Source: Planktotalea frisia (lineage in GTDB: Bacteria > Pseudomonadota > Alphaproteobacteria > Rhodobacterales > Rhodobacteraceae). Taken from it: DNA of 32,278 bases. Position numbers and translations under genes: made by a program. The DNA is taken from contig NZ_MLCB01000151.1 in assembly GCF_001890925.1 (NCBI RefSeq), positions 1 through 32,278 on the forward strand. Reading direction: 5' to 3'. Each line of letters opens with the position of its first letter. Positions within the stretch are counted from its first letter, which is position 1. Positions 17,400 to 26,390 of the stretch are shown here, piece by piece. A model generated the notes under the pieces. That model saw only the letters and a program-made list of their open reading frames with translations. It was not told the origin of the DNA and ran no database searches.

Positions 17400-17852
17400 A
17401 TGCCGAATTTGATAGCCTACACAGACGGCGCATGCAGCGGTAACCCCGGCCCTGGTGGATGGGGCGTGCTTGTGCGTGCGATGGAAGGGGATGAGGTTCT
17501 CAAACAGCGCGAATTGAGCGGTGGCGCGGAACTGACCACCAACAACCAGATGGAACTCATGGCGGCTATTTCAGCGCTTGAAGTGCTAGAGCGCGCATCG
17601 GAACTTACCATCGTGACGGACAGCACCTACGTCAAAAACGGGGTCACACGCTGGATTCATGGCTGGAAGAAGAACGGCTGGAAGACGGCCGCCAAGAAAC
17701 CAGTGAAGAACGTCGAACTTTGGCAACGACTGGATGAAGCCCAAGCGCGTCACACCGTCAATTGGGAGTGGGTCAAAGGCCACGCAGGCCATCCTGAGAA
17801 CGAGCGTGCGGATGAGTTGGCGCGCGCAGGCATGGCACCGTTCAAGAAGTGA
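17400..17852 (+). CDS. rnhA: Ribonuclease HI
   Basis: RNase HI cuts the RNA strand of RNA-DNA hybrids, removing R-loops and primers. The 150 residues carry all four catalytic acids: D9 (YTDGAC), E52 (NQMELMAAI), D74 (TDSTYV) and D138 (NERADELA), with H128 in VKGHAGH and the basic handle [15 protein letters not shown] lies 9 bases before the ATG at 17400. Its stop overlaps the GTG of the next gene. An ispH-to-rnhA proximity is common in Rhodobacterales. Confidence 0.97.
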   Translation: MPNLIAYTDGACSGNPGPGGWGVLVRAMEGDEVLKQRELSGGAELTTNNQMELMAAISALEVLERASELTIVTDSTYVKNGVTRWIHGWKKNGWKTAAKKPVKNVELWQRLDEAQARHTVNWEWVKGHAGHPENERADELARAGMAPFKK

Positions 17853-18472
17853 CACTGCTCGTCGCCCTCGACTATACTTCAGTTTTCATCTTTGCGCTGA
17901 CGGGCGCTTTGGTTGCATCCCGCGCGCAGCTTGATCTCGTTGGCTTTGCATTTTTGGCAGCTTTGACAGGCATCGGTGGTGGCACGGTGCGTGACGTTCT
18001 GTTGGATCGCAACCCGATCTTTTGGATCGAGCAGCCCGCCTATTTGGCGATTACGACGCTCGCCGCGCTCTTGGTTTTCTTCACGGCACACTTGGTAGAA
18101 AGCCGGTATCAGTTGCTGATCTGGCTTGATGCATTGGCGCTTGGCGTCGCTGTGGCGGCGGGGATCGGTGTTGCCTTGGCGTTAGAACAGCCTGCAATCA
18201 TCGCGGTGTTGATGGGGATCGTCACCGGCTGCATGGGTGGCTTGATGCGCGATGTCGTTTGTAACGAAGTACCCTTGGTGTTGAAACAAGGCGAGCTTTA
18301 CGTGAGCGCCGCATTCGCAGGGGCCGCGTCAGGTGTGTTGGCGTCATCGTTGGGACTGCAATCCATGGGCGTTTTAGGAGCTGCGATGGCAGTCACCGTG
18401 ATCTTGCGCGCGGGATCGTTGGCCTTTGGATGGCGCTTGCCGATCTACAAACATGAGCCGCCAAAGAGCTAA
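17849..18472 (+). CDS. TRIC-type (UPF0126/YicG-like) membrane protein
   Basis: This 207-residue protein has about seven membrane segments arranged as two similar halves. Each half has a glycine-rich turn followed by [22 protein letters not shown] in the first and [19 protein letters not shown] in the second. That internal repeat is typical of the UPF0126/TRIC family, whose prokaryotic members are related to trimeric cation channels; the ion specificity here is unknown. GTG start within the rnhA stop (GTGA). It ends the operon, 4 bases from the convergent small membrane gene. Confidence 0.88.
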   Translation: MTLLVALDYTSVFIFALTGALVASRAQLDLVGFAFLAALTGIGGGTVRDVLLDRNPIFWIEQPAYLAITTLAALLVFFTAHLVESRYQLLIWLDALALGVAVAAGIGVALALEQPAIIAVLMGIVTGCMGGLMRDVVCNEVPLVLKQGELYVSAAFAGAASGVLASSLGLQSMGVLGAAMAVTVILRAGSLAFGWRLPIYKHEPPKS

Positions 18473-18476
18473 ATGG

Positions 18477-18713
18477 TTACTTTCGCCAATGCGTCGGAAC
18501 GATAATCAACGCGCCGATCGAGGCGAGAATGGCATCCACGCCAGGTGAGCCAAAGCCAATGCGAAACATGATCGACACGAAGTAGAACAAGAACGCACCA
18601 CCCACGCAAATAATGATCGAAGGCAAGTAGCCGTTATGCGTAAAGCCGCTTTTCTCGGAAATATATCCGACGATCCCTGCGATCACGACTGTTCCAAAAA
18701 GTGCTAAAAACAT
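18477..18713 (-). CDS. Small membrane protein, possibly GlsB/YeaQ/YmgE-like
   Basis: This 78-residue protein has three hydrophobic segments (about 2-17, 30-52, 59-74) with glycine-rich turns (NGYLPSIIICVGGAFLFYF). The pattern suggests the GlsB/YeaQ/YmgE stress-response membrane family, but the match is weaker than usual and the sequence lacks the typical start. It starts 4 bases after the fmt stop, so it is probably the last gene of the def-def-def-fmt operon. Function unknown. Confidence 0.7.
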   Translation of the reverse strand: MFLALFGTVVIAGIVGYISEKSGFTHNGYLPSIIICVGGAFLFYFVSIMFRIGFGSPGVDAILASIGALIIVPTHWRK

Positions 18714-18717
18714 TTAC

Positions 18718-19632
18718 TCATCCTTGCCCGAATTGGGTGCCTTTGGGCACAGGCGTGCCGCGCAAAAACTCTTGCGCATCTTGCGCGCCTTTACCAGCCT
18801 TCTGCGCGCGAATGACCTGAATTGCACCCTGTTCGCAAGCAATGGTCAAACTATCATCCAACGCCTGCCCCACAGCGCCAGCTCCAGATACGACACGGCT
18901 TGCCAAAAGCTTAACACGAACTCCCCCAAGCAGTGTCCAAGCCCCTGGAAAGGGCGAAAGTCCTCTGATCTGACGATCAATTTGCGTCGCGCTTTGGTTC
19001 CAATTCACCTGCGCTTCGGCTTTGTCGATCTTGCTGGCGTAGGTCACGCCGTCCTCTGACTGCACCTCGGCCGCGAGGTCATCAAGCTGATCCAAAGCGT
19101 CACATACAAGCCGCGCGCCCATCGCGCTCAAGCGATCATGCAATACACCCGTCGTTTCCTCCGCACCAATCGTAATCGCTTCACGCAGCAAAACCGGACC
19201 AGTATCCAAACCCGCTTCCATCTGCATGATGCAAACGCCCGTCTCTGCATCCCCCGCCAAAATCGCGCGGTGAATAGGTGCCGCCCCACGCCAGCGCGGC
19301 AAAAGCGACGCGTGAATATTCAGACACCCACGCTTTGGCGCATCCAAGATAATCTGCGGCAGGATCAGACCATAAGCGACAACCACAGCCACATCAGCGT
19401 TCAACGCTGCAAAGGCTTGCTGCTCATCTGCGCCCTTTAAAGAAACCGGATGACGCACATCCAAACCCAACGCCAAAGCGCGCGCATGCACCGGCGTAGG
19501 CCGCTCTTTCTTGCCACGACCCGCAGGGCGCGGAGGCTGGCAATAGACCGCTGCGATCTCATGACCCGCAGCAATCAAAGCGTCCAAGACAGGCACTGAG
19601 AAATCCGGCGTGCCCATGAAGATCACTCTCAT
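18718..19632 (-). CDS. fmt: Methionyl-tRNA formyltransferase
   Basis: Fmt adds the formyl group to initiator methionyl-tRNA, the group later removed by peptide deformylase. The 304 residues start [16 protein letters not shown]. The active-site triad is N105, H107 and D143 in [22 protein letters not shown] and GLDTGPVLL, with the formyl-folate-binding SLLPRWRG loop. The ATG at 19632 overlaps the stop of the deformylase-like gene (ATGA); a frame open to 19740 merely shadows that gene. The operon joins the formylating and deformylating enzymes. Confidence 0.97.
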   Translation of the reverse strand: MRVIFMGTPDFSVPVLDALIAAGHEIAAVYCQPPRPAGRGKKERPTPVHARALALGLDVRHPVSLKGADEQQAFAALNADVAVVVAYGLILPQIILDAPKRGCLNIHASLLPRWRGAAPIHRAILAGDAETGVCIMQMEAGLDTGPVLLREAITIGAEETTGVLHDRLSAMGARLVCDALDQLDDLAAEVQSEDGVTYASKIDKAEAQVNWNQSATQIDRQIRGLSPFPGAWTLLGGVRVKLLASRVVSGAGAVGQALDDSLTIACEQGAIQVIRAQKAGKGAQDAQEFLRGTPVPKGTQFGQG

Positions 19633-20120
19633 ATTTTGCGCGCCTTCTTGATCAGCATTTCGCGTTTCATGCGGCTGAGGTGGTCGAAATACATTTTGCC
19701 ATTTAGGTGATCGATCTGGTGCTGCACCGACGTCGCCCACAGGCCAACAAACTCGCGACGATCCATGATCCCCTTGTCGTTGAGAAACTTCACAGTAACC
19801 GCACGCGGGCGTTTGATGATCGCAGACACACCGGGCAAATTCGGGCTCGCCTCATCATGTTCGCGCAACTCGACAGAAGAATGCAAGATCACAGGGTTCG
19901 CCATGCGCACGACTTTGCCGCGTTCTTGCGAAGCGTCCACAATAGCGAGACGTTGCATCACGCCAATCTGGTTCGCGCCCATGCCAACGCCGGGCATCGC
20001 TTCCATTGTATCGATCAAATCTTGCCAAACCGCGCGGACGTCGTCGGTGATTTCAGCGACCTCAGCGGCCGCAGTGCGCAAGCGTTTGTCTGGCCAAGGA
20101 ATACATTTGCGCACGCTCAT
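19629..20120 (-). CDS. Peptide deformylase-like protein lacking catalytic residues
   Basis: The 163 residues align along their whole length with peptide deformylase but all three motifs have drifted. Motif 1 reads GVGMGANQ (44-51) against GxGLAAPQ. Motif 2 reads EASPN (90-94) against EGCLS, so the metal-binding cysteine is Ser92. Motif 3 reads HQIDH (134-138) against HExDH, so the catalytic Glu is Gln135, while both metal-binding histidines remain. It is therefore unlikely to be an ordinary deformylase. It overlaps the second def gene and fmt by 4 bases each. The frame is intact and its residue choice looks constrained, so it is not an obvious pseudogene. Confidence 0.9.
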   Translation of the reverse strand: MSVRKCIPWPDKRLRTAAAEVAEITDDVRAVWQDLIDTMEAMPGVGMGANQIGVMQRLAIVDASQERGKVVRMANPVILHSSVELREHDEASPNLPGVSAIIKRPRAVTVKFLNDKGIMDRREFVGLWATSVQHQIDHLNGKMYFDHLSRMKREMLIKKARKI

Positions 20121-20620
20121 ATTTTCAAACTTTCGTATTCAGTTTCCAACGCTGCGCGCGCATCTGTGTCGAGGTGATCAAAGATGACGCGTCCCTCAAG
20201 ATGATCCATTTCATGCTGCGCACAGATCGCGGCAAAACCCTCTAGATGTGTCGTGACCTGAGCACCTGTCATATCCGTATAGCTCAACTCTATCGCATTC
20301 GGGCGCGTCACATCAGCGGCAACACCAACAATCGACAGGCACGCCTCTTCATTGGTGCTCGTTGCAACGCCGACAGGTTTCGTCACTGGATTGATACAAA
20401 CAAGCGGGCTCATCTCGCCCTCTTTCCACGTCGCGTCCATCACGAACAAGCGTTGCATCACACCGATTTGCGGCGCGGCCAATCCACGCCCAGGCGCGGC
20501 ATACATAGTCTCGAACATATCACCGATCAACTGCTCTAGTTCGGCGTCCACGAGCGCTACAGGCGTGCAAACCTCGCGAAGCCGCGGATCCGGCCACATA
20601 ACAATCGCCAGATTGCTCAT
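20117..20620 (-). CDS. def: Peptide deformylase, second paralogue
   Basis: This 167-residue deformylase keeps the working residues: motif 1 GRGLAAPQ (44-51), motif 2 EACLS (92-96, metal ligand C94; Gly replaced by Ala) and motif 3 HEMDH (136-140, catalytic E137). It should be able to bind metal and remove N-formyl groups, perhaps with different substrate preference. It lies between the canonical deformylase and the degenerate one, overlapping each by 4 bases. Confidence 0.93.
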   Translation of the reverse strand: MSNLAIVMWPDPRLREVCTPVALVDAELEQLIGDMFETMYAAPGRGLAAPQIGVMQRLFVMDATWKEGEMSPLVCINPVTKPVGVATSTNEEACLSIVGVAADVTRPNAIELSYTDMTGAQVTTHLEGFAAICAQHEMDHLEGRVIFDHLDTDARAALETEYESLKI

Positions 20621-21135
20621 CCGCGCGCCAATTCGCGTTTCAGCTTTTGCATTTTGCGAGTGATCATCTGACGCTTCAGCGGCTTGAGGTAGTCGATGAA
20701 CAGTTTGCCTTCGAGGTGATCAATCTCATGCTGCACGCAAGTCGCCCAAAGCCCGTCCATATCGCGTTCTTGCAAGTTGCCATCCAGATCGAGCCACTCA
20801 ACGCGCACCTCTTTTGGGCGGGTCACATCAGCGTATTGATCGGGGATCGACAGACAGCCCTCGTCATAGACATTCGTCTCATCAGAGGCTGCAATCACAC
20901 GCGGGTTCACCATGACCAATGGCTCCGGCTTTGCCCCATCTTCCTTTACGCAATCGAGCACGATCAGGCGGTCCAAAACACCGACCTGAGGCGCGGCCAA
21001 ACCAATACCGGGGGCGGTGTACATCGTCTCAAGCATATCATCGGCAAACACGCGCAACTCATCCGAGATATCGGGCACGGCAGCACAGACCTTCTTGAGG
21101 CGCGGGTCGGGGTGGATTAAAATCTTCAGCTTCAT
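20617..21135 (-). CDS. def: Peptide deformylase, canonical copy
   Basis: The 172-residue enzyme removes the formyl group from the N-terminal methionine of nascent proteins. All motifs are canonical: GIGLAAPQ (43-50), EGCLS (92-96, metal ligand C94) and HEIDH (136-140, catalytic E137), with the basic C-terminal helix that contacts the ribosome (KPLKRQMITRKMQKLKREL). I chose the ATG at 21135, beginning MKLKIL; the frame extends to 21171 but without support. First gene of the def-def-def-like-fmt operon, divergent from patB. Confidence 0.96.
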   Translation of the reverse strand: MKLKILIHPDPRLKKVCAAVPDISDELRVFADDMLETMYTAPGIGLAAPQVGVLDRLIVLDCVKEDGAKPEPLVMVNPRVIAASDETNVYDEGCLSIPDQYADVTRPKEVRVEWLDLDGNLQERDMDGLWATCVQHEIDHLEGKLFIDYLKPLKRQMITRKMQKLKRELARG

Positions 21136-21233
21136 AAACCAGCATTTAATCCAGCATCGCGCGCGCGGCAACAGCCCTTGCAGATTTGGCTCAATTCGGT
21201 AGCGTCTTCTTTAACCAATCAGGAGTATCCCAC

Positions 21234-22403
21234 ATGAGTTTCGACGAAATCATCGACCGCCACGGCACGCATTCTGTCAAGTGGGACGCGATGGAGGCGA
21301 TTTACGGCGTCCCCGCAAGCGATGGTATCTCGATGTGGGTCGCCGACATGGATTTCCGCCCGCCACAGTGCATCTCAGACGCGGTGGCAAAGATGCACGA
21401 GCACGGTGTTTACGGCTACTACGGCGACGATGCACCCTACCGCGAAGCCATCTGCTGGTGGATGAAGTCCCGCCACGGTTGGGATGTTGATCCGGCAGGC
21501 ATTTTCACCACGCATGGTTTGGTAAATGGCACGGCTATGTGCGTCGATGCCTTCACCAATCCCGGCGAAGGGGTTGTTCTGTTCACCCCAGTCTATCACG
21601 CCTTTGCCAAGGTGATCAGCGCTGCCGGCCGCACTGTTGTTGAGTGTGAAATGAACAATATCGATGGCCGTTATGAACTAGATTTTGACGCATATGATGC
21701 GCAAATGACAGGCAATGAAACGATGCTGGTTTTCTGCTCGCCGCACAACCCTTCTGGCCGCGTATGGAGCAAGGGCGAGCTACAGGCTGTCGCCGCCTTT
21801 GCGAAACGTCACGAGTTGATCTTGGTCTCTGATGAAATCCACCATGATCTGGTTTTTGAAGGAAACACACATATTCCGATGGCCAATATCGCGGGCATCG
21901 AAGATCGCCTTGTTATGATGACCGCCACCACAAAAACCTTCAATATCGCAGGCTCACATTCCGGCAATGTGATTATCGCTGACCCCGATCTGCGCGCGCG
22001 TTTCGGAGCACGAATGATGGCGATGGGTCTCAGTCCGAACTCCTTTGGCCTGTTCATGGCCGAAGCCGCCTATTCCCCTGAGGGTGCAGCATGGGTTGAC
22101 GATTTGGTGCAATACCTTGATGGCAATCGCAAAGTATTTGATGCGGGCGTGAACGCCATACCGGGTCTGAAATCCATGGACATGCAATCCACCTATCTTG
22201 CATGGGTCGATTTTGAAGACACGGGCATGAGCCGCGAAGAGTTCACCGCTCGCGTTGAGCAAAACGCACGGATCGCTGCGAACCATGGACCCACTTTTGG
22301 CAAAGGTGGCGATAGCTTCTTACGCTTCAACTTCGCCACCCCGCGTTCGCGGATCATCGAAGCGGTTGAGCGTTTGCAGACCGCGTTTGGGGATTTGCAG
22401 TAG
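21234..22403 (+). CDS. PatB/MalY-type pyridoxal-phosphate aminotransferase or C-S lyase
   Basis: This 389-residue fold-type I PLP enzyme starts at 21234, with AGGAG 8 bases upstream. The cofactor lysine is K234 in TTKTFNIAGSHSG; N172 (HNPSGR) and D200 (SDEIHHDL) bind the ring. SDEIHHDL, the early WVADMDF and GYYGDDAPYREA are typical of the PatB/MalY group, which act as cystathionine beta-lyases or cysteine desulfhydrases. The exact substrate cannot be decided from sequence. It may be coupled to the secreted protein 7 bases downstream. Confidence 0.9.
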   Translation: MSFDEIIDRHGTHSVKWDAMEAIYGVPASDGISMWVADMDFRPPQCISDAVAKMHEHGVYGYYGDDAPYREAICWWMKSRHGWDVDPAGIFTTHGLVNGTAMCVDAFTNPGEGVVLFTPVYHAFAKVISAAGRTVVECEMNNIDGRYELDFDAYDAQMTGNETMLVFCSPHNPSGRVWSKGELQAVAAFAKRHELILVSDEIHHDLVFEGNTHIPMANIAGIEDRLVMMTATTKTFNIAGSHSGNVIIADPDLRARFGARMMAMGLSPNSFGLFMAEAAYSPEGAAWVDDLVQYLDGNRKVFDAGVNAIPGLKSMDMQSTYLAWVDFEDTGMSREEFTARVEQNARIAANHGPTFGKGGDSFLRFNFATPRSRIIEAVERLQTAFGDLQ

Positions 22404-22410
22404 TTTCGGC

Positions 22411-23064
22411 ATGCGTAGCTTTGTTACTGCCCTATTGTTTGCGCTGCTTGCCACCCAAACCAGCGCACAAGCTTGTCCTGATAAATACCGCTTTGTTGAT
22501 TTCGGCGCGATGGATCGAGAGGGCATCTTGCGGCGTGGCGGCACTGTCTTTCGTGCTTTTGACGCGCAGAACACGCATCTTTTAAAGCGCAAAAGCGTTG
22601 TTTGTCATGCCGTTGAAGAAAACGCAGTTGATGGACGCGCTTTGAAAATACCCGTCGTCTCAAAGATTGAGATTGATACCGAAATCGCCAAGCTCGATAT
22701 TTTGGGCTTGCTGATTGAGGCCACAGAAAACGCGGTGGCTGATGCGGAAAAGAGTGCCGCGCGACATCAGGCTGTCCTTACCGATGCGAACATCACAAAA
22801 GGCGACACATATCTTTGCGCATCGACTTCAGACACCACGAACACAAGCTGCCAACACGTATCACCTTACTTAGCCAAAGCACCACTCGTGACTTATTGCG
22901 ATGCACAGATCTGCGAAATTCCTGTGCTTGCGTTGAATGACGGGATTTTCATCACCGCAAGCTGGACGCGGGTTGCACAAACACAAGATGCGCTTGGTCA
23001 AGAGATCTCAGAGAAGCTAGGACTTCTGGATACGTTCCTACAGCCTCACGTTAAGCGAATTTGA
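22411..23064 (+). CDS. Unrecognised secreted protein
   Basis: I do not recognise this 217-residue protein. A signal peptide is clear (MRSFVTALLFALLATQTSAQA, cleaved near residue 20), so it should be periplasmic. The mature part has six cysteines (22, 65, 136, 147, 163, 168), enough for three disulfides, and an Ala/Glu helical stretch (about 90-125). No catalytic motif is seen. The ATG at 22411 is 7 bases after the PatB-type stop; it has no strong ribosome binding site and may rely on translational coupling. It is convergent with cobM, 6 bases away. Confidence 0.8.
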   Translation: MRSFVTALLFALLATQTSAQACPDKYRFVDFGAMDREGILRRGGTVFRAFDAQNTHLLKRKSVVCHAVEENAVDGRALKIPVVSKIEIDTEIAKLDILGLLIEATENAVADAEKSAARHQAVLTDANITKGDTYLCASTSDTTNTSCQHVSPYLAKAPLVTYCDAQICEIPVLALNDGIFITASWTRVAQTQDALGQEISEKLGLLDTFLQPHVKRI

Positions 23065-23070
23065 GAACGC

Positions 23071-23859
23071 TTAGTCAATAGGATCGACCAGCACAGCCCC
23101 TTCAACAGGGCGCAACACATGCGGCATCTTTGGATCATAAAGCGCTGAGTCTTTGAAGTCGCGGATGTTGCCCAAAACTGGCCCTACCAAAGTCAAAGCT
23201 GTACGCGTAATCTTTTCCGCGCGCACCTTTTTATGGATGTCTTTCAACGTGCCGCGAATGAACATTTCGTCCGGCCAGCCCACACGGTACGCCACGACCA
23301 CAGGGCAATCTTCGCCGTAGTGCGGCCCCAAAACGCGCACGATCTCGCGCAAGTTCCGCACACCCAAGTGGATCGCCAAAGTCGCGCCAGTTGCTGCGAA
23401 ATTCTCCAATGTCTCTTTCGGTGGCATCGAGGTGCTCTTCATCGACACACGTGTCAAAACAATCGACTGCGCCACCTCAGGCACCGTCAGTTCTTGCCCC
23501 AAGGCCGCCGCAGCCGCCGCATAGGCAGGCACACCCGGTATGATCTGATAGTCGATCTCGTCCGCGCGCAGACGCCGGATTTGCTCTGCAATCGCACCAT
23601 ACAGAGACGGATCGCCCGAATGCACACGCGCGACATTCTCACCGCGCTTATGCGCGGCAACAATCTCGCCATGCGTGTCGTCCAAAGTCATCGCCGCCGT
23701 GTCCATCACAATGGCACCTTGCGGTGCCCCCGCGACAACCTCTTGCGGCACCAAAGACCCCGCGTACAAACACACAGGGCACTCAGAAATCAAACGCTGC
23801 GCTTTCAGCGTCAACAACTCAGGATCACCCGGACCCGCGCCAATAAAATAGACTGTCAT
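23071..23859 (-). CDS. cobM: Precorrin-4 C11-methyltransferase (CobM/CbiF)
   Basis: CobM methylates C11 of precorrin-4 (or its cobalt form) during corrin ring building. The 262 residues show the tetrapyrrole methylase pattern: VYFIGAGPGDPELLTLKAQRLI at the start, ARVHSGDPSLYGAIAEQ in the middle, and the CobM-type YQIIPGVPAYAAAAA. A short C-terminal extension after LGNIRDF is unremarkable. It is the last gene of the cob operon, 27 bases after the cbiG-cobJ gene, and ends 6 bases from the convergent secreted-protein gene. Confidence 0.93.
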   Translation of the reverse strand: MTVYFIGAGPGDPELLTLKAQRLISECPVCLYAGSLVPQEVVAGAPQGAIVMDTAAMTLDDTHGEIVAAHKRGENVARVHSGDPSLYGAIAEQIRRLRADEIDYQIIPGVPAYAAAAAALGQELTVPEVAQSIVLTRVSMKSTSMPPKETLENFAATGATLAIHLGVRNLREIVRVLGPHYGEDCPVVVAYRVGWPDEMFIRGTLKDIHKKVRAEKITRTALTLVGPVLGNIRDFKDSALYDPKMPHVLRPVEGAVLVDPID

Positions 23860-23886
23860 CGCTTCATCTTTCTAAATAAACTTAAA

Positions 23887-25698
23887 TTACGACGCTTGCT
23901 GGCTTAGATCGCCATCAATTTTACGCGCATAGCCACGCGGTGTGTACATGCGTGGGCCGGTCCCAAGCTGTGCGAGTTTCGAGTTGGAAGAACCAACCAA
24001 AACCACCGTCAGCATATCGACCTCATCGACTTCCAATGCGTCCAAACGACGATAGCGCACATGCTCTTCCGGCCGCCCCAAGGACGAGGCAAGCATCACA
24101 GGCGTATCCGCAGGGCGATGCTGGAGCAGAATGTCGCGTGCTTCAGCCAGCAAAGTGCGTCGTGTTTTAGAAACAGGGTTGTAGAACGCGATCACGAAAT
24201 CACCCTCCGCCGCCGCCTTCAAACGTCGCAAAATATCATCGCGCGGCGTCAGTAAATCTGACAGCGAAATTGCGCAAAAATCATGCCCCAAAGGCGCACC
24301 AGCCCGCGCCGCTGCTCCCTGCAAGGCCGACACGCCAGGTGAGCAAATCACTTCGACACGGCGCGCAGCGTCCGTGACGCCCATCTCATCCGCACCGCGA
24401 TCCATCAATTCAAAAACAAGCGCGCCCATCGCATAAATGCCCGCATCACCAGAACAAACCAACGCAACATTCTTGCCCTGCCCCGCTTGTTCTAACGCAT
24501 AGCGACACCGCGCCTCTTCACCACCCAATGGGAAGTCCGAACGCTCTTTGCCAATCGCCAAAGGTCCAAGCAGGTCAATATATAGCCCATAGCCCACCAA
24601 TTCCTCAGCGTCCGCCACAAGGCGCGACACTTCAGGTGTGCGCCAACTCGCTTGACCGGGCCCAATACCGACGATCGACAGCGTGCCGCGCGCACGACCT
24701 TTCAATTTAACAAGTGGCGCGATCGCCTCGCCCAGGGCCACTGTCACATTCGCAGTCTTACGTTTCGCAATTCGCAAAGACCCTTCCGCGCCAACCATCG
24801 CCAAAGCCGCGCCTTCGCTGACGCCGTGACAGCCCACTTCTGCGAAAACCACTTCGGATGGGTTCTCCAAACGCGTTGTCTCGGCCTCCAGCTCTGCTGC
24901 AGAGAAAAGCCGCAAAGGCTTGCCGAGACGCTTGGCCACCTCAATCATCGCAGGCTCATCACCTTTCAAATCAATCGATGCAACCGCCGCAACAGCCCCT
25001 GCCGCAACGCCAGCCTCGTGCAGCACCGCCTGAACCTGCTCCCACATCTCCGCAGGATCGGTGTTGCGCGCGCAACCAAGCCCCAGCACAAAGCGCTGCG
25101 GATGATAAACCAATGCCGTCTCAGACCCTTGCTGACGCGTATCCGTCACAATCAACTCAACGCCAGTTCCGGTGTTTTCAATCCCAAAGATATTCTCGCC
25201 TTTGACCTGAACACCAGCGCTGCCAAGCATCGCAGCCATCGCCCCTTTGGCATCCTCAGGATTGGCCAAAGCGTAGCCAACAGGTGGCTCATCCAAAGCC
25301 ACGCCCAGCGCCACGTCCCCCGCCGTTGTTACGGCAGCAACGCCACCCAATGCCTCAGAGATCTCACGCGCCAGACGATTTGCGCCCCGATGCCCACCAA
25401 GCAAAGGAACAACCACAGAGCCATCGTCGCTGACAGAAACAACAGGTGGCTCTGCGCGTTTGTCCGCAAGCAAAGGCGCAACACCACGGATCAAGATCCC
25501 GCTCGCGCAAACGCCCACGATTGGCACGCCCGCCGCAAACAAATCACGCGCATGATCAAGCGCATTGGCAAAGAAAGCATCCGCTTGTTCAACACGCCCC
25601 TCGCGTCCATGCACCTGTGCATCAATCGCTTTCGCCACGCGGTGCGCAGTGTCCTCACCAGAGCGCGACAGCGCCAATACAACGGGTCTCACAGCCAT
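23887..25698 (-). CDS. cobJ: Fused CbiG - precorrin-3B C17-methyltransferase (CobJ/CbiH)
   Basis: The 603 residues combine two enzymes. The N-terminal part is CbiG: the CbiG_N region at about 50-130 (GVCASGILIRGVAPLLADK, LLGGHRGANRLA) and the CobE/CbiG_C region at about 203-325 (LGLGCARNTDPAEMW, ASIDLKGDEPAM, EVGCHGVSEGAAL). From about 338 it is CobJ/CbiH: GTLSIVGIGPGQ, LVCSGDAGIYAMGAL, VICSPGVSALQGAAARAG and a late FYNPVSKTRR. CobJ methylates C17 with ring contraction; CbiG opens the resulting lactone and releases acetaldehyde in the cobalt-early route. It overlaps cobI by 10 bases. Confidence 0.93.
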   Translation of the reverse strand: MAVRPVVLALSRSGEDTAHRVAKAIDAQVHGREGRVEQADAFFANALDHARDLFAAGVPIVGVCASGILIRGVAPLLADKRAEPPVVSVSDDGSVVVPLLGGHRGANRLAREISEALGGVAAVTTAGDVALGVALDEPPVGYALANPEDAKGAMAAMLGSAGVQVKGENIFGIENTGTGVELIVTDTRQQGSETALVYHPQRFVLGLGCARNTDPAEMWEQVQAVLHEAGVAAGAVAAVASIDLKGDEPAMIEVAKRLGKPLRLFSAAELEAETTRLENPSEVVFAEVGCHGVSEGAALAMVGAEGSLRIAKRKTANVTVALGEAIAPLVKLKGRARGTLSIVGIGPGQASWRTPEVSRLVADAEELVGYGLYIDLLGPLAIGKERSDFPLGGEEARCRYALEQAGQGKNVALVCSGDAGIYAMGALVFELMDRGADEMGVTDAARRVEVICSPGVSALQGAAARAGAPLGHDFCAISLSDLLTPRDDILRRLKAAAEGDFVIAFYNPVSKTRRTLLAEARDILLQHRPADTPVMLASSLGRPEEHVRYRRLDALEVDEVDMLTVVLVGSSNSKLAQLGTGPRMYTPRGYARKIDGDLSQQAS

Positions 25699-26390
25699 GG
25701 ATCGGCTCCCTTAGTCAGTAATATCATAGAAAAATAGGGCGCCTTTTCAGGTGCATCCTTGAGCGGCAAAACCACCTCTTCGGGCAAGCTCGCGCGCTCT
25801 ACATAGACCGCATGCTCAGTCAAACCGAGGCCGTCAATCACACCCCTGATCTTCGCCAAATGTCGCCCAACCTTCATAATCGCCACGCTTTCAGCGCCTT
25901 CAATGCGCGCGCGCAGCTCATCTTCGGGCAACGGTCCTGGCAAAACAGTCAGCCGTTCATTGCGCGCCGCGAGCGGCATGCCCGCACGTGCAGCACATGT
26001 GGTAATCGAAGTTACGCCTGGCACGACTTCGACGTCAAATTTTTCAGACAATCGCGCGAAAAGATACATGAAGGAGCCGTAAAAAAACGGATCGCCTTCG
26101 CATAGGCAAATCACATCATCCCCACTCTCAAGCGCAACGGCAATCTCGGCCGCGCCTTTGTCATAGGCCGCTTGCGCAGGTGCGCGCTCCACACTCATGG
26201 GCACATCCATCACAATCTCACGCGCGCCGCTCGGAATTACATCCGCTGCGATAGAGCGCGCGAAACTCGCAGCCCCTGCAAGCGCTGGATAGGCCACAAC
26301 ACTTGCACCAGAAATCAAACGATGCGCGCGCAAAGTCATCAATTCAGGGTCGCCCGGCCCAAGGCCCACACCATACAGTTTTCCACTCAT
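25689..26390 (-). CDS. cobI: Precorrin-2 C20-methyltransferase (CobI/CbiL)
   Basis: CobI makes precorrin-3A by methylating C20 of precorrin-2. The start MSGKLYGVGLGPGDPELMTLRAHRLI (ATG at 26390, 233 residues) is the tetrapyrrole methylase pattern with the G-V-G-L-G-P-G-D of this subgroup; CLCEGDPFFYGSFMYL and VPGVTSITTCAARAG follow. The start overlaps the cobL stop (ATGA). An open frame to 26585 only shadows cobL. Confidence 0.94.
   Translation of the reverse strand: MSGKLYGVGLGPGDPELMTLRAHRLISGASVVAYPALAGAASFARSIAADVIPSGAREIVMDVPMSVERAPAQAAYDKGAAEIAVALESGDDVICLCEGDPFFYGSFMYLFARLSEKFDVEVVPGVTSITTCAARAGMPLAARNERLTVLPGPLPEDELRARIEGAESVAIMKVGRHLAKIRGVIDGLGLTEHAVYVERASLPEEVVLPLKDAPEKAPYFSMILLTKGADPWL

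Noticed and set aside
19629-20120. Pseudogene call for the third deformylase
   Set aside because: The frame is intact and full-length, overlaps its neighbours exactly, and keeps both metal-binding histidines and the hydrophobic core pattern; a changed function fits better than decay.
24652-25737. Long open frame (361 codons) on the plus strand opposite cbiG-cobJ
   Set aside because: Its product is basic and low in hydrophobic residues, as expected for the antisense of a GC-rich coding strand, while the minus strand encodes clear CbiG and CobJ motifs.
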